Below are positions 52,169 to 62,057 of a DNA stretch of 64,000 nt, in pieces; position 1 is the first letter of the stretch; each line of letters opens with the position of its first letter. The translations under genes were made by a program, and so were the position numbers. The stretch is from contig NZ_CP092427.2 of NCBI RefSeq assembly GCF_022374875.2, positions 5,208,001 to 5,272,000 on the forward strand, in the 5' to 3' direction. The notes below the pieces were generated by a model. That model was given only the letters and a program-made list of their open reading frames with translations. It searched no databases and was not told the origin of the DNA. The DNA is from Mycolicibacterium rufum (GTDB lineage Bacteria; Actinomycetota; Actinomycetes; Mycobacteriales; Mycobacteriaceae).

Positions 52169-52322
52169 AGTGTCGTGGCTCCCTTGCACGGTCGGTCGCA
52201 GTCTTGAGGTGTCGGATCCCATCCTGTCACGTCCCGCGGGACGTTTCGCCGCAGACGTGGCTACTGGCCGCTCTGGCACTATCGAAACCGAGGGGTGCGG
52301 CAGCGGGAAGGAGCGACCCCAG

Positions 52323-52673
52323 GTGGGACTGTTCGACGTGTTTCGCGGCCGGCGTCGTGGCGGCGGGACCGCCACCGACCCGGCCGCCGATCTGCGCTAC
52401 CTGCAGCAGTGGGTGGCAGAGCACACCGGCGTCGAGGCGTTCGTCGAGCCGAAGACGACGGTGACCGACGTGACGGTCGTGCTCGTCGCCGCCGACGGCG
52501 AGTGGACCCGACGCCGGGCGGGTGGCTACGCCGGCGCACGCCGGCTCTCGGACCGGTTGAAGATCCCGGTCTACGACGTGCAGAAGGTCGGCTATCCCCA
52601 ACGCATGCGCGACTACGACGCGCGCAAGCGGATCGAGCGCAAGCGCGCCGCCCGCGAGGAGTTGGACCGCTAG
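52323..52673 (+). CDS. Conserved small basic protein of unknown function
   Basis: A 116-residue protein I cannot assign. The N-terminus is [15 protein letters not shown] (GTG start at 52323, AAGGAG nine bases upstream), followed by a mixed alpha/beta region with [17 protein letters not shown] and [19 protein letters not shown], and a strongly basic C-terminal helix ([13 protein letters not shown]). No catalytic motif is visible. It is divergent from dlaT across 154 bases and 14 bases ahead of the EphD-like gene, with which it may be co-transcribed. A nucleic-acid or phosphate-binding role would fit the charge. Confidence 0.8.
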   Translation: MGLFDVFRGRRRGGGTATDPAADLRYLQQWVAEHTGVEAFVEPKTTVTDVTVVLVAADGEWTRRRAGGYAGARRLSDRLKIPVYDVQKVGYPQRMRDYDARKRIERKRAAREELDR

Positions 52674-52687
52674 TAGCGTGCGGGCTC

Positions 52688-54034
52688 GTGGACATCGACG
52701 GGCCGACCATCATCGCGGTGCACGCGCACCCCGACACCTCCGACATCTGGGACGGCATGGCCGCGCTGCTCGACGGCCTCGCTGTCGAGCGCTGCAGCGC
52801 TGACGGACTGACCGCCGCGCTGGCCGGGCGGGGATCCGTGCACCTCGTCGCGCACGGCCCGGCAGTGGCCGCGGTCTGGGAGTACCTGTTCCGTCCCGAC
52901 GCCGTCGATCACGTCGCCTCGGTGACGCTGTCGGTCTCCGACCGGCGCGGGCTGCTCGCCCGGCGCCGCCGCGCGGCGACGCCCCCGGGTCCGGTCGCGG
53001 TGCCGGTTCAGGTGATCGCCGGCTCCGGGAAGGCCGACGAGGATCTCGCGGCGCGCGCGCCAAGACTGTGGCAGCGGGTGGTGACCACCGGCCGGCCCAC
53101 GCCGACCACCCATCCGCAGGTGTACGCCCGCGCGGTGCGTCAGCTCGTCGACCATCTCGGCGGTGCGCCGGCGGCGCGTGAACTGTTGCGTGCCCAGGTC
53201 GGACGGGCCCGCGGCACTTTCGGGGACACGCTGGTATCGGTCACCGGCGCGGGCAGCGGTATCGGACGCGAGACCGCGCTGGCATTCGCTGCGGAGGGCG
53301 CTGATCTGATCATCAGCGACGTCGACGCCGACGGACTGGCGGAGACGGCGCGAAGGCTGGCCGAGGCCGGAGCGACGGCGCACACCTACACCGTGGACGT
53401 GGCCGACGCGGCGGCGGTGGAGGCGTTCGCCGAGGAGGTGTGCGCGACGCACGGCGTGCCCGATGTGGTGGTCAACAACGCCGGGGTCGGGCATGCCGGG
53501 TTCTTCCTCGACACCCCGGCCGAGGAGTACGACCGGGTGTTCGACATCAACTTCGGCGGCGTGGTCAACGGGTGCCGCGCCTTCGGCCGGAGGTTGGTCG
53601 AGCGGGGGATCGGCGGCCACATCGTCAACGTCGCGTCGATGGCGGCCTACACGCCGGTCAACGTGATGAACGCCTACTGCACCTCCAAGGCCGCTGTCTT
53701 CATGTTCTCCGATTGTCTTCGCGCCGAACTGGATTCGGCCGGGATCGGGCTGACGACGATCTGTCCGGGCGTGATCAGGACGAACATCCTCGAGACCACC
53801 CGCTTCTCCCTGCCCGACGCGCGCGTCGACGTCGAGACGTTGCGGGCACGGGCCAGGCGCGGCTTCGCGGTGCGACGATTCGGGCCGGAGAAGGTGGCAC
53901 GCGCGATTGTCGCCGCGGTGAGGAAGAACAAGGCGGTGCGGCCGGTCACCTCGGAGGCCTACCTGGTGTACGGCATCGCGCACGCCGCGCCGCAGGCCAT
54001 GCGCAGCGCGGCCCGCGGCGGCAACGTCGTGTGA
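52688..54034 (+). CDS. ephD: EphD-like protein: degenerate alpha/beta hydrolase fused to intact SDR
   Basis: A 448-residue protein related to EphD (Rv2214c, ~592 residues), which joins an epoxide hydrolase to an SDR. Here the first ~165 residues align with the hydrolase ends but the cap region is gone, and the nucleophile elbow HDWG-type sequence reads His56-Gly-Pro-Ala, so the catalytic Asp is missing; HGxP is HAHP. The SDR half (residues ~180-440) is complete: TGAGSGIG, NNAG, catalytic Ser and YCTSK. Thus only the reductase is likely active. GTG 52688 follows the small basic protein. EphD is linked to mycolic acid metabolism in M. tuberculosis. Confidence 0.88.
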   Translation: MDIDGPTIIAVHAHPDTSDIWDGMAALLDGLAVERCSADGLTAALAGRGSVHLVAHGPAVAAVWEYLFRPDAVDHVASVTLSVSDRRGLLARRRRAATPPGPVAVPVQVIAGSGKADEDLAARAPRLWQRVVTTGRPTPTTHPQVYARAVRQLVDHLGGAPAARELLRAQVGRARGTFGDTLVSVTGAGSGIGRETALAFAAEGADLIISDVDADGLAETARRLAEAGATAHTYTVDVADAAAVEAFAEEVCATHGVPDVVVNNAGVGHAGFFLDTPAEEYDRVFDINFGGVVNGCRAFGRRLVERGIGGHIVNVASMAAYTPVNVMNAYCTSKAAVFMFSDCLRAELDSAGIGLTTICPGVIRTNILETTRFSLPDARVDVETLRARARRGFAVRRFGPEKVARAIVAAVRKNKAVRPVTSEAYLVYGIAHAAPQAMRSAARGGNVV

Positions 54035-54037
54035 TCC

Positions 54038-54075
54038 GGCGGCTCCGTCGGATGTGAGGCTCGACCGAAGCCGCC
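54038..54075 (+). terminator. Possible stem-loop terminator after ephD
   Basis: GGCGGCT (54038-54044) pairs with AGCCGCC (54069-54075), extended inside by TCGG/CCGA with a three-base bulge. It begins four bases past the ephD stop. There is no T-run, so factor-independent termination is uncertain. The remaining bases to pepA (54035-54153) show nothing else. Confidence 0.4.
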
Positions 54076-54153
54076 GAGCAGGGCGTCTTCCTCAACCAGT
54101 GAGCCGTCAAGAGAGGCTCGCCAACCGGCCGCCGAGGCTGGAGTGGTGAGTCC

Positions 54154-55677
54154 TCAGCCGTTCGCCGCGATGTCCTCGAGGACCGCGAACATCGTCCGCG
54201 TCGGCACCCCCGTGCCGCCCTTGGGCGTATAGCCCCACGGCCCGCCCGAGTTGTACGCCGGCGCCGCAATATCGATGTGCACCCACGCCACCCCGTCGGC
54301 GACGAACTCGCGCAGATACGTCCCGGCCACCAGCATGCCCGCATACCGCGAACCACTGACGTTGGCGAGATCGGCCACCGTCGACTTCAGGTCGTCCTTG
54401 AGTTCCTCGGGCAGCGGCATCGCCCACGCGTTCTCGCCGACCGACTGCGAGATGTCGGCCACCCGGTCGCGGAACTCGTCGCTGCCCATCACGCCCGGCG
54501 TCCGCGAGCCCAGCGCGACGATCTGCGCGCCGGTCAGCGTCGACGTCTCGATCAGATAGTTCGGCTGATCCTCGCAGGCCCGCACGATGGCGTCGGCCAG
54601 GATCAGGCGGCCCTCCGCGTCGGTGTTGAGCACCTCGACCGTCGTGCCGCCGTACTGGGTCAGCACGTCGCCCGGGCGCTGCGCCGTCCCCGACGGCATG
54701 TTCTCGGCCATCGGCACCGTCGCGATCACGTCGATCGGCAGCCGCAGGCGCGCCGCCAGCACCACCGTCGCGATCACCGCCGCCGCACCGCCCATGTCGG
54801 AGGTCATGTGGTGCATGTTGGCCGCCGGCTTGATCGAGATGCCGCCGGTGTCGAAGGTGATGCCCTTGCCCACCAGCGCGACCGTCGTCCGCTTGCGGCC
54901 CTTGCCGCCGCGGTGCACGAGCCGGATCAGACGGGGCGGACGCGACGAGCCCTTGCCGACCCCGATGATCCCGCCGTAGCCCTCCTTGGCCAGCGTCTTG
55001 TCGTCGAGGACCTCCACCTCGAGCCCCGCTGCCTTGCCCAAAGCCTCTGCGCGCTTGGCGAATTCGGCCGGGAACAGGTGGCTGGGCGGAGTGTTGACGA
55101 AATCGCGGGCCGTCGCCACCGCCGTCGCGATCGCCTCCGCGCGGGCGGCGGCGTCCTTCGTCGCCGCCTTCGTGTCCGGGGCGAGCACGGTGATACGCCG
55201 CACCCCGGCGTCCTTGGGTGCGGTCTTGCCGCTGCGGAACTCGGAGAACCGGTAGGAGCCGAGGATCAGGCCCTCGACGGCGGCCTCCAGGTCCAGCGCC
55301 GACAGCGTCGTGAGCACCGACTCCACGCCCGACAGCGACCGTGCCGCCGCCCCGGCGGCGCGCCGGATCGTCTCGGCCGGCCACTCGTCGCGGCTCTTGC
55401 CGAGCCCGACGGCGAGCACACTGCCCACCGGCAGCGACGGCACCACCAGCCGGGTCAGCTGCTCGCTACCCCCCTTCGCGCCGAGCGCCTTCAGCGCGCC
55501 CTCGATCTCGCCCACCGCGTCGGTTGGCAGGAACGAGGCGGCGACCACGCTCGCGGTGGGGTCGTCGTCGCCCACGCTGACGACCGGCACGATGAGCACC
55601 GAGGAGTCGACGGTGCGCTTGGGCAGCGCGGCGGCGACGCTGACGGCGGGGGACTGATAGCCAGGTGGGGTGCTCAC
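54154..55677 (-). CDS. pepA: Leucyl aminopeptidase (M17)
   Basis: A cytosolic, di-zinc/manganese aminopeptidase removing N-terminal residues, equivalent to Rv2213 (pepB). The 507-residue protein has the variable N-terminal domain (to about 180) and the catalytic domain with [16 protein letters not shown] (metal ligands Lys, Asp), [11 protein letters not shown], and the signature [13 protein letters not shown]. It ends with [16 protein letters not shown]. The GTG or ATG start near 55677 ([10 protein letters not shown]) is 40 bases from the divergent gcvT. I recall an adenylate cyclase gene (Rv2212) in this gap in M. tuberculosis; none is here. Confidence 0.95.
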   Translation of the reverse strand: MSTPPGYQSPAVSVAAALPKRTVDSSVLIVPVVSVGDDDPTASVVAASFLPTDAVGEIEGALKALGAKGGSEQLTRLVVPSLPVGSVLAVGLGKSRDEWPAETIRRAAGAAARSLSGVESVLTTLSALDLEAAVEGLILGSYRFSEFRSGKTAPKDAGVRRITVLAPDTKAATKDAAARAEAIATAVATARDFVNTPPSHLFPAEFAKRAEALGKAAGLEVEVLDDKTLAKEGYGGIIGVGKGSSRPPRLIRLVHRGGKGRKRTTVALVGKGITFDTGGISIKPAANMHHMTSDMGGAAAVIATVVLAARLRLPIDVIATVPMAENMPSGTAQRPGDVLTQYGGTTVEVLNTDAEGRLILADAIVRACEDQPNYLIETSTLTGAQIVALGSRTPGVMGSDEFRDRVADISQSVGENAWAMPLPEELKDDLKSTVADLANVSGSRYAGMLVAGTYLREFVADGVAWVHIDIAAPAYNSGGPWGYTPKGGTGVPTRTMFAVLEDIAANG

Positions 55678-55703
55678 GGGGATTCACCCTAGCCACTGCC
55701 TAC

Positions 55704-55709
55704 TAGTGT
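55704..55709 (+). promoter_or_regulatory. -10 element (TAGTGT) for gcvT
   Basis: TAGTGT ends eight bases before GTG 55718 in the 40-base divergent gap with pepA. There is no room for a long leader or a glycine riboswitch. Confidence 0.45.
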
Positions 55710-55717
55710 GGTCGGTC

Positions 55718-56815
55718 GTGAGTGACAACCCGTTGACCGGCCCGCTCGAGGACCGCCACCGCGAGCTCGGAGCGACCTTCGCCGAATTCGGTGGCTGGCT
55801 GATGCCGGTGTCCTACGCAGGCACCGTCGCCGAGCACACCGCCACCCGCACCACCGTCGGCCTGTTCGACGTCAGCCACCTGGGGAAGGCCCTGGTCACC
55901 GGCCCCGGCGCGGCCGAGTACGTCAATGCGGCGTTCACCAACGACCTGCGCCGCATCGGCCCGGGCAAGGCCCAGTACACGCTGTGCTGCACCGACGACG
56001 GCGGCGTCATCGACGACCTGATCGCCTACTACGTCTCCGACGACGAGGTGTTCCTGGTGCCCAACGCGGCCAACACCGCCGACGTCGTCGCCGCGCTGAA
56101 GGAGCGCGCGCCCGCCGGGCTGACCATCACCGACGAACACCGCTCCCGCGCGGTGCTGGCCGTGCAGGGTCCCTCGTCGGCCGAGGTGGTCGGCGGGCTC
56201 GGCCTGCCCACCGACATGGACTACATGGGCTACGCCGACGCGGTGTACGACGGGGTGGACGTCCGGGTCTGCCGGACCGGCTACACCGGCGAACACGGCT
56301 ACGAGCTGCTGCCCACCTGGGATCAGGCGGCAGTGGTGTTCGACGCGCTGGTCGAAGGCGTGCGGGCAGCAGGCGGCGAACTGGCCGGGCTCGGCGCGCG
56401 CGACACCCTGCGCACCGAGATGGGCTATCCGCTGCACGGACACGAGCTGTCCCGGGACATCTCGCCGCTGCAGGCGCGGTGCGGGTGGGCCGTCGGATGG
56501 AAGAAGGACGCGTTCTGGGGCCGTGACGCCCTGCTCGCCGAGAAGGAGGCCGGTCCGCGGCGCACCCTGCGCGGCCTGCGGGCCGTCGGCCGCGGCGTGC
56601 TCCGCGGTGAGCTCACCGTGCTCGACGGCACCACCCCGATCGGCGTCACCACGTCCGGAACCTTCTCGCCCACACTGAAAGTCGGGATCGCCCTGGCGCT
56701 CATCGACACCGCCGCCGACGTGGCCGACGGCGCGCGCGTGAACGTCGACGTGCGCGGCCGCGCCGTCGAATGCGAGGTCGTCAAACCGCCGTTCGTGGAC
56801 ACCCGCACGCGATAA
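55718..56815 (+). CDS. gcvT: Aminomethyltransferase GcvT (glycine cleavage T-protein)
   Basis: GcvT releases ammonia from the aminomethyl-lipoyl H-protein and gives methylene-tetrahydrofolate. The 365-residue protein matches the family through [23 protein letters not shown], the folate-site Asp region [22 protein letters not shown], and [20 protein letters not shown]. The GTG at 55718 ([14 protein letters not shown]) is chosen because it matches the family N-terminus. The H- and P-protein genes are not in the window. It depends on lipoylated GcvH, tying it to lipA/lipB here. ilvE follows after 32 bases. Confidence 0.96.
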   Translation: MSDNPLTGPLEDRHRELGATFAEFGGWLMPVSYAGTVAEHTATRTTVGLFDVSHLGKALVTGPGAAEYVNAAFTNDLRRIGPGKAQYTLCCTDDGGVIDDLIAYYVSDDEVFLVPNAANTADVVAALKERAPAGLTITDEHRSRAVLAVQGPSSAEVVGGLGLPTDMDYMGYADAVYDGVDVRVCRTGYTGEHGYELLPTWDQAAVVFDALVEGVRAAGGELAGLGARDTLRTEMGYPLHGHELSRDISPLQARCGWAVGWKKDAFWGRDALLAEKEAGPRRTLRGLRAVGRGVLRGELTVLDGTTPIGVTTSGTFSPTLKVGIALALIDTAADVADGARVNVDVRGRAVECEVVKPPFVDTRTR

Positions 56816-56834
56816 ATCGCTCGCCAGGCGGTTA

Positions 56835-56840
56835 TACAAT
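56835..56840 (+). promoter_or_regulatory. -10 element (TACAAT) for ilvE
   Basis: TACAAT ends seven bases before ATG 56848, within the 32-base gcvT-ilvE gap. It gives ilvE an own, probably leaderless, transcript. Confidence 0.6.
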
Positions 56841-56847
56841 CGCCTGC

Positions 56848-57951
56848 ATGACTGAAGGCCTCTCGTTCACCGTCGATCGCACCGCGAACCCGGCGAGCGA
56901 CGAGGTACGCGCCGAGATCCTGGGCAACCCCGGCTTCGGCAAGTTCTTCACCGACCACATGGTGTCCATCGACTACACCGCCGGCCAGGGCTGGCACGAC
57001 GCGCGCGTGCTGCCTTACGGGCCCATCGAACTCGACCCCTCGGCGATCGTGCTGCACTACGCGCAGGAGGTGTTCGAGGGGCTCAAGGCCTACCGGTGGG
57101 GCGACGGGTCGATCGTGTCGTTCCGGCCCGAGGCCAACGCGGCCCGGCTGCAGAACTCGGCGCGCCGGCTGGCGATCCCCGAGCTACCGCAGGAGGTTTT
57201 CCTCGAGTCGCTGCGTCAACTGATCGCCGTCGACGCGCAGTGGGTGCCGCCCGCCGGCGGTGAGGAGTCGCTGTACCTGCGGCCGTTCATCATCGCGACC
57301 GAGCCCGGCCTGGGCGTGCGCCCGGCCAACCACTACCGGTATCTGGTCATCGGCTCACCGGCCGGGGCCTACTTCCCGCGCGGCATCAAGCCGGTCAGCG
57401 TGTGGCTGTCCCACGAGTACGTGCGGGCCTCACCCGGCGGCACAGGCGCGGCCAAGTTCGGCGGCAACTACGCGGCCTCGCTGCTGGCCCAGGCCGAGGC
57501 CGCCGACCACGGCTGCGACCAGGTGGTGTGGCTGGATGCGATCGAACGCCGCTACGTCGAGGAGATGGGCGGCATGAACCTGTTCTTCGTCTTCGGCTCC
57601 GGCGGCAGCGCGCGGCTGGTCACCCCGGAGCTGTCGGGTTCGCTGCTGCCGGGCATCACGCGGGATTCGTTGCTGCAGTTGGCCACTGACGCCGGCTTCG
57701 CCGTCGAGGAGCGCAAGATCGACGTCGACGAATGGCAGAAGAAGGCCGCGGCGGGGGAGATCACGGAGGTGTTCGCCTGCGGGACCGCCGCCGTCATCAC
57801 CCCGGTCTCGCACGTCAAGCACACCGACGGCGAGTTCACCATCGCCGACGGCGAGCCCGGGGAGATCACGATGGCGCTGCGCGACACCCTGACCGGCATC
57901 CAGCGCGGCACCTTCGCCGACACGCACGGCTGGATGGCCCGGCTGAACTAG
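56848..57951 (+). CDS. ilvE: Branched-chain amino acid aminotransferase IlvE
   Basis: A PLP enzyme that makes Leu, Ile and Val from their 2-oxoacids with glutamate. It is 367 residues of the class IV fold. The PLP lysine is in [14 protein letters not shown], with [23 protein letters not shown], the [12 protein letters not shown] strand and [16 protein letters not shown] near the end. It uses the glutamate pool made nearby by the gln genes only in a general sense. The stop overlaps the convergent cobS by four bases. Confidence 0.97.
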   Translation: MTEGLSFTVDRTANPASDEVRAEILGNPGFGKFFTDHMVSIDYTAGQGWHDARVLPYGPIELDPSAIVLHYAQEVFEGLKAYRWGDGSIVSFRPEANAARLQNSARRLAIPELPQEVFLESLRQLIAVDAQWVPPAGGEESLYLRPFIIATEPGLGVRPANHYRYLVIGSPAGAYFPRGIKPVSVWLSHEYVRASPGGTGAAKFGGNYAASLLAQAEAADHGCDQVVWLDAIERRYVEEMGGMNLFFVFGSGGSARLVTPELSGSLLPGITRDSLLQLATDAGFAVEERKIDVDEWQKKAAAGEITEVFACGTAAVITPVSHVKHTDGEFTIADGEPGEITMALRDTLTGIQRGTFADTHGWMARLN

Positions 57952-58679
57952 CCGACCGCCAGCCCGATCGCGGCCACCGCCGTCGTCACCTCGACAGCGG
58001 CGCCGAGCACGTCACCGGTGACACCGCCGAACCGGCGCACGCAGTGCGCGACCAGCACGGCCGAGAACGCCACGGCGACCACCACCGCGACGGGACCCTG
58101 CCACGGCCGCGCGCACACCGGAACGGCGGCCACGGCCACGGCGGCCACCCACGCCCACGCCACCCAGGTGGGCTGGGTGCCCGCCACCCGCGCACCCAAC
58201 GTGCTGCCCGCCGCGGCCGGTACGCCGCGCCGGCAGGCGACCACGGCGGCGACCCGGCCCGCGGTGACCGCGACGATCACCCCGGCCCAGCCCGCCTGCG
58301 CGAACGCCAGCGCCTGCAGCAGGATCGCGGCGGCGACCGCCGCCACGCCGAACGGACCCGCCGTGCCCTCGCGCATCACGGTCAGGGCCCGTTCGGGCGG
58401 CCCGTAACAGCCCAGGCCGTCGATGGTGTCGGCCAGCCCGTCGATGTGCAGCCCGCGGGTGGCCAGCAGCAGGGTGACCACGGCCAGTCCGCCCGCCAGC
58501 GCGCTGGCCGGGCCGAACGCCCAGAATCCAGCCGCCAGCACCGCCGCGGCGACGCCCCCGAGGGCGGCGCCGGCCAGCGGCAGCGCGGCCATGACCCCGC
58601 GGCCGATGCCCGCGGTGCGCGACGCCGGGACGGGCAGGATCGTCGCGAACGCCACGGCGCCGGCCAGGGAACGGAACAC
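57948..58679 (-). CDS. cobS: Adenosylcobinamide-GDP ribazoletransferase CobS
   Basis: An integral membrane enzyme joining alpha-ribazole to adenosylcobinamide-GDP, near the last step of cobalamin synthesis. The 243-residue protein is rich in Ala/Val helices and has the family signature [17 protein letters not shown] near residue 70, plus [14 protein letters not shown]. The GTG at 58679 has GAGGG seven bases upstream inside the cobT end; a longer frame would lie within cobT. The cobT stop is two bases before this start, so the two are co-translated. Confidence 0.95.
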   Translation of the reverse strand: MFRSLAGAVAFATILPVPASRTAGIGRGVMAALPLAGAALGGVAAAVLAAGFWAFGPASALAGGLAVVTLLLATRGLHIDGLADTIDGLGCYGPPERALTVMREGTAGPFGVAAVAAAILLQALAFAQAGWAGVIVAVTAGRVAAVVACRRGVPAAAGSTLGARVAGTQPTWVAWAWVAAVAVAAVPVCARPWQGPVAVVVAVAFSAVLVAHCVRRFGGVTGDVLGAAVEVTTAVAAIGLAVG

Positions 58680-58681
58680 GA

Positions 58682-59725
58682 TCAGCCCTCGCTGATCCCG
58701 GCCTCTTCGAACGTGGCCATCGTCGCCAGGGTCGCCACCGCGGCGCGCAGCACCGGCAGTGCGACCACCGCGCCCGATCCCTCGCCGAGCCGCATGCCCA
58801 GGTCGACGATCGGCGTCAGCTCGAGCTCGCGCAGCGCCAAGGAGTGCGCGGGCTCGGTGGAGCGGTGTCCCGCCTGCCACCACAGCCGGGCGCCGGGTGC
58901 GAGCCGCTCGGCGGCGAGCGCCGCGGCCGTCACCACCACGCCGTCCAGCAGCACCGGGGTGCGCCGCAGCGCGGCCTGCGCGCAGAACCCCGTCATCGCC
59001 GCCAGGTCGGCGCCGCCGCAGATCCGAAGCAGCGCAATGGGATCGGCGGAGAGTCGGCGGGTGCGGTAGAGCGCGTCGCGGATCGCGGCGGTCTTGCGCG
59101 CCCAGCCCGCGTCGTCGACCCCGGTGCCCCGGCCCACCACGGCCACCGGTTCGGTGTTGGTCAGCGCAGCCACGAGCGTGGCCGCCGGCGTGGTGTTGCC
59201 GATCCCCATGTCGCCGGCGATCAGCAGATCCGCGCCGGCGTCGACCTCCTCGTCGGCGATCCGGCGGCCCGCCTCGATCGCGGCGACGACCTCGTCGGGG
59301 GTCAGCGCGTCCTCGACCGCGATGTTGCCGCTCGACCGGCGGATCTTGTGGGCGCCGACCTCCGGTGAGAGCGGTTCGTCGGTGTCGACGGCGATGTCGG
59401 CCACGCGCACCGTCGCGCCGGCGATACCGGCGAGCACGTTGACGGCCGCGCCGCCCGCGGCGAAGTTCGCCATCATCGCGGCCGTCACCTCGGACGGATA
59501 GGCGGACACGCCCGCCGCGGCCACGCCGTGGTCACCGGCGAACACCACCACGCGTGCGCGCTCGAATTGCTGTGGCGGACAGGCACTCTGGCAGGAAGCC
59601 ACCCACACCGAAAGGTCTTCGAGGCGGCCCAGCGCACCGGCGGGTTTGGTCAGCCGCGCCTGACGGTCCCGCGCGGCGGCGGCGGACCCGGAATCAGGCG
59701 GAGCGATCTCGGGGAAATAGGACAC
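58682..59725 (-). CDS. cobT: Nicotinate-nucleotide--dimethylbenzimidazole phosphoribosyltransferase CobT
   Basis: CobT makes alpha-ribazole-5'-phosphate, which CobS joins to the corrin after dephosphorylation. The 347-residue protein contains the family motifs [42 protein letters not shown] and the C-terminal catalytic [12 protein letters not shown]. It is coupled to cobS. I looked for a cobalamin riboswitch upstream; only 25 bases separate it from the DUF3043 gene, so any control lies further up or is absent. Confidence 0.96.
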   Translation of the reverse strand: MSYFPEIAPPDSGSAAAARDRQARLTKPAGALGRLEDLSVWVASCQSACPPQQFERARVVVFAGDHGVAAAGVSAYPSEVTAAMMANFAAGGAAVNVLAGIAGATVRVADIAVDTDEPLSPEVGAHKIRRSSGNIAVEDALTPDEVVAAIEAGRRIADEEVDAGADLLIAGDMGIGNTTPAATLVAALTNTEPVAVVGRGTGVDDAGWARKTAAIRDALYRTRRLSADPIALLRICGGADLAAMTGFCAQAALRRTPVLLDGVVVTAAALAAERLAPGARLWWQAGHRSTEPAHSLALRELELTPIVDLGMRLGEGSGAVVALPVLRAAVATLATMATFEEAGISEG

Positions 59726-59750
59726 CTAGGACACCTGGACGCCGGCGCCG

Positions 59751-60431
59751 TCAGACGACGGTGGCGCCGCGCTCGACGGCCGGGCGCGGCGCACGCATCC
59801 GGCGCAGCTGCGAGGCCCTGCTGGCGGCGTAGAAGCCGAGCTTCCAGCCCGACTCGGTGTTGCCGGGGAACTTCTCGTCCACCAGCCGGTTCACCCGGCG
59901 GCCGAGGAAGAAGCCGTCCACGATCATGATCAGCACCAGCACGAGCATCGCGGGGGAGAGCAGCTGCTGGACCTGCACCGAGGGCACCGCCAGCATCACC
60001 AGGATCAGGCCCAGCGCGGACGGCATGAACAGCCCCAGCACGTTGCGCCGCGAATCCACCACGTCGCGCACGTAGCGGCGCACCGGGCCCTTGTCCCGCG
60101 GCAACAGGTAGGCGTCGTCGCCGGCCATCATCCGCTCGCGGCGCTGCGCCATGTCGGAGCGGCGTTCGATCTTCTCGGCCTTGCGCTCCTCGCGCGACAA
60201 CTTGGGGCCGCGCAGTTCCTTGCGGCGGCGCCGGGCCTCCGCGCTGGTCATCGGTGCGGGCGCGACGGGGCCGCGCCGACGGCTCGCCTCGTTGCGCTTG
60301 GGCGTCGGCTTGCCCTTGGGCGCGGTGCCTGCCCGGGCGGCAGGCGCGGAGGTCGCGGCGTGGTCGTCGGCGGACGCCGAACCCGCCGGATCGTCCCCGG
60401 AGTCGTCGTTCTTGCGGCCCAGCAGCTTCAC
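59751..60431 (-). CDS. DUF3043 membrane protein (Rv2206-like)
   Basis: A 226-residue actinobacterial protein of unknown function. Residues 1-115 are cytoplasmic, Lys/Arg-rich and disordered, with a basic helix KLSREERKAEKIERRSDMAQ. Two transmembrane helices follow near 131-150 and 157-174, and a basic C-terminal segment (AASRASQLRRMRAPRP). The MKLLGRKND start and the GPVRRYVRDVVDSRRN motif are family marks. It precedes cobT on the same strand by 25 bases. I see no direct link with cobalamin chemistry. Confidence 0.88.
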   Translation of the reverse strand: MKLLGRKNDDSGDDPAGSASADDHAATSAPAARAGTAPKGKPTPKRNEASRRRGPVAPAPMTSAEARRRRKELRGPKLSREERKAEKIERRSDMAQRRERMMAGDDAYLLPRDKGPVRRYVRDVVDSRRNVLGLFMPSALGLILVMLAVPSVQVQQLLSPAMLVLVLIMIVDGFFLGRRVNRLVDEKFPGNTESGWKLGFYAASRASQLRRMRAPRPAVERGATVV

Positions 60432-60514
60432 ACCTGCCAGGTTACTTCGCGCCGGTCACCGGAGAGGCGGGGAGGGCGTGTCGCGGGCGACATGCAGCCG
60501 GTGAGGCCACGTCC

Positions 60515-60520
60515 TAGTCT
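60515..60520 (+). promoter_or_regulatory. -10 element (TAGTCT) for the glycerate kinase gene
   Basis: TAGTCT ends six bases before ATG 60527, a leaderless arrangement, in the 95-base divergent gap with the DUF3043 gene. Confidence 0.5.
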
Positions 60521-60526
60521 GCCGGG

Positions 60527-61588
60527 ATGACCCGGACCGTTCTGATCGCGCCGGATTCGTTCGGTGACAGCCTGACCGCGGTGCAGGCGGCGCAGTGCAT
60601 CGCGGCGGGCTGGCGGGCCGCCCGCGGCGACGACGAGCTGATCGTGGCTCCGCAGTCCGACGGCGGCCCGGGATTCGTCGACGTGCTGGCCGGCCGGCTC
60701 GGCGAGGCGCGCACCGAGCGGGTCAGCGGTCCGCTGGACGCGCAGGTCGACGCCCGCTGGGTGTTCGACCCGCGCCCGCCGGGCACCGCCTACCTCGAAT
60801 GTGCGCAGGCGTGCGGGCTGGCGCTTCTGGGCGGGCCGCCGACGGTGCGCACCGCGCTCGACGCGCACACCCGCGGCGTCGGGGAGCTGATGGCCGCGGC
60901 CCTGGCCGCCGGGGCGCGCCGCATCGTCGTCGGACTCGGCGGCAGCGGCAGCACCGACGGTGGCCGCGGCATGATGGACGCGCTGGGCGGCCTCGCCGCC
61001 GCCCGCGAACGACTCGCCGGCGTCGAGGTGATCGCCGCGAGTGACGTCGAACACCCGCTGCTCGGGCCGCGCGGCGCCGCCGCGGTGTTCGGTCCGCAGA
61101 AGGGCGCCGACCCGCAGACCGTCGCCGCCCTGGAGGACCGGCTGACGGCGTGGGCGCAGCACCTCGACGCCGCTGCGGGACGACCGATCCGCGACGAGCC
61201 CGGCGCGGGGGCGGCGGGCGGGCTGGGCGCGGCCCTGCTGGCGCTGGGCGGTCGCCGGGAATCCGGGGCGGCGATCATCGCCGGGCACACCGGCCTGGAG
61301 GCCGATCTCGACGCGGCTGACCTGGTCATCACCGGAGAGGGCCGATTCGACGACCAATCGCTGCACGGCAAGGTGGTCAGTGCCCTGGCCGCGGGAGCGC
61401 GCCGCCGCGGCGTCCCGGTGCTCGTCCTCGCCGGCCAGGTGACGCTGTCCGACGCTGAACTGGGCGAGGCCGGCATCGCCGCCGCGTACGCGGTCGCCGA
61501 GCACGCCGGATCCGTACGCAGGGCCATCGACGACGCGGCCGAGCAGCTCATCGGTCTGTCCACCGCGGTGGCGGCAAGCTGGGCGTAG
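60527..61588 (+). CDS. Glycerate kinase (GlxK/GarK type)
   Basis: A 353-residue type II glycerate kinase equivalent to Rv2205c, phosphorylating glycerate for entry into lower glycolysis. Recognisable segments are [21 protein letters not shown] at the start (slightly changed from the usual SFKGSL), [32 protein letters not shown] and [15 protein letters not shown]. The ATG at 60527 follows a -10 directly. An A-type Fe-S carrier gene follows after 90 bases. Residue Asp-Ser in place of Lys-Gly at the first motif deserves note, but I see no truncation. Confidence 0.92.
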   Translation: MTRTVLIAPDSFGDSLTAVQAAQCIAAGWRAARGDDELIVAPQSDGGPGFVDVLAGRLGEARTERVSGPLDAQVDARWVFDPRPPGTAYLECAQACGLALLGGPPTVRTALDAHTRGVGELMAAALAAGARRIVVGLGGSGSTDGGRGMMDALGGLAAARERLAGVEVIAASDVEHPLLGPRGAAAVFGPQKGADPQTVAALEDRLTAWAQHLDAAAGRPIRDEPGAGAAGGLGAALLALGGRRESGAAIIAGHTGLEADLDAADLVITGEGRFDDQSLHGKVVSALAAGARRRGVPVLVLAGQVTLSDAELGEAGIAAAYAVAEHAGSVRRAIDDAAEQLIGLSTAVAASWA

Positions 61589-61668
61589 ATGGGGAATAGC
61601 GCCGGGACAAGGTACCGTTGAACGCGTGGGGTCACGGCGCTCGGGGCCTCACCCACGAACATCCACAC

Positions 61669-61673
61669 AGGAG
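61669..61673 (+). promoter_or_regulatory. Ribosome-binding site of the Fe-S carrier gene
   Basis: AGGAG five bases before ATG 61679, one of the few clear leadered starts among plus-strand genes here. Confidence 0.7.
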
Positions 61674-61678
61674 ATTTC

Positions 61679-62056
61679 ATGACTGTTCAGGACCAGTCGG
61701 CAGTGCAGGCAGGACAGGCCACCGACACCCAACACGGCGTGATCCTGACGGAGGCCGCGGCCGCGAAGGCGAAGGCACTGCTCGACCAGGAGGGTCGTGA
61801 CGACCTGGCGCTGCGTATCGCGGTGCAGCCGGGTGGCTGCGCGGGCCTGCGCTACAACCTGTTCTTCGACGACCGCACGCTGGACGGCGACCTGACGGTC
61901 GAGTTCGGCGGGGTCAACCTGACGGTGGACCGGATGAGCGCCCCCTACGTGCAGGGCGCGAGCATCGACTTCGTCGACACGATCGAGAAGCAGGGTTTCA
62001 CCATCGACAACCCCAACGCCACCGGCTCGTGCGCCTGCGGCGACTCGTTCAACTGA
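61679..62056 (+). CDS. A-type iron-sulfur carrier (HesB/ErpA family)
   Basis: A 125-residue A-type carrier that passes Fe-S clusters to target enzymes, equivalent to Rv2204c. The three conserved cysteines are in QPGGCAGLRYNLFFDD (about residue 60) and the C-terminal CACGDSFN. The first ~20 residues are a Gln/Thr-rich extension. LipA, which consumes an auxiliary Fe-S cluster, is a plausible client, but that is inference. The stop is one base from the convergent next gene's stop. Confidence 0.95.
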   Translation: MTVQDQSAVQAGQATDTQHGVILTEAAAAKAKALLDQEGRDDLALRIAVQPGGCAGLRYNLFFDDRTLDGDLTVEFGGVNLTVDRMSAPYVQGASIDFVDTIEKQGFTIDNPNATGSCACGDSFN

Positions 62057-62057
62057 T

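Noticed and set aside
50789..52207. Plus-strand frame rich in Gly/Leu/Arg opposite dlaT, resembling a repeat protein
   Set aside because: The apparent repeats are the antisense reading of the Glu-Pro linker codons of dlaT.
54035..54153. Possible small gene between ephD and pepA
   Set aside because: No frame with a plausible start and ribosome-binding site; the stretch is better explained by a stem-loop after ephD.
55678..55717. Glycine riboswitch expected before gcvT
   Set aside because: The divergent gap with pepA is 40 bases, too short, and gcvT appears leaderless.
59726..59750. Cobalamin riboswitch expected before cobT
   Set aside because: Only 25 bases separate cobT from the DUF3043 gene and no B12-box-like conserved sequence is visible.
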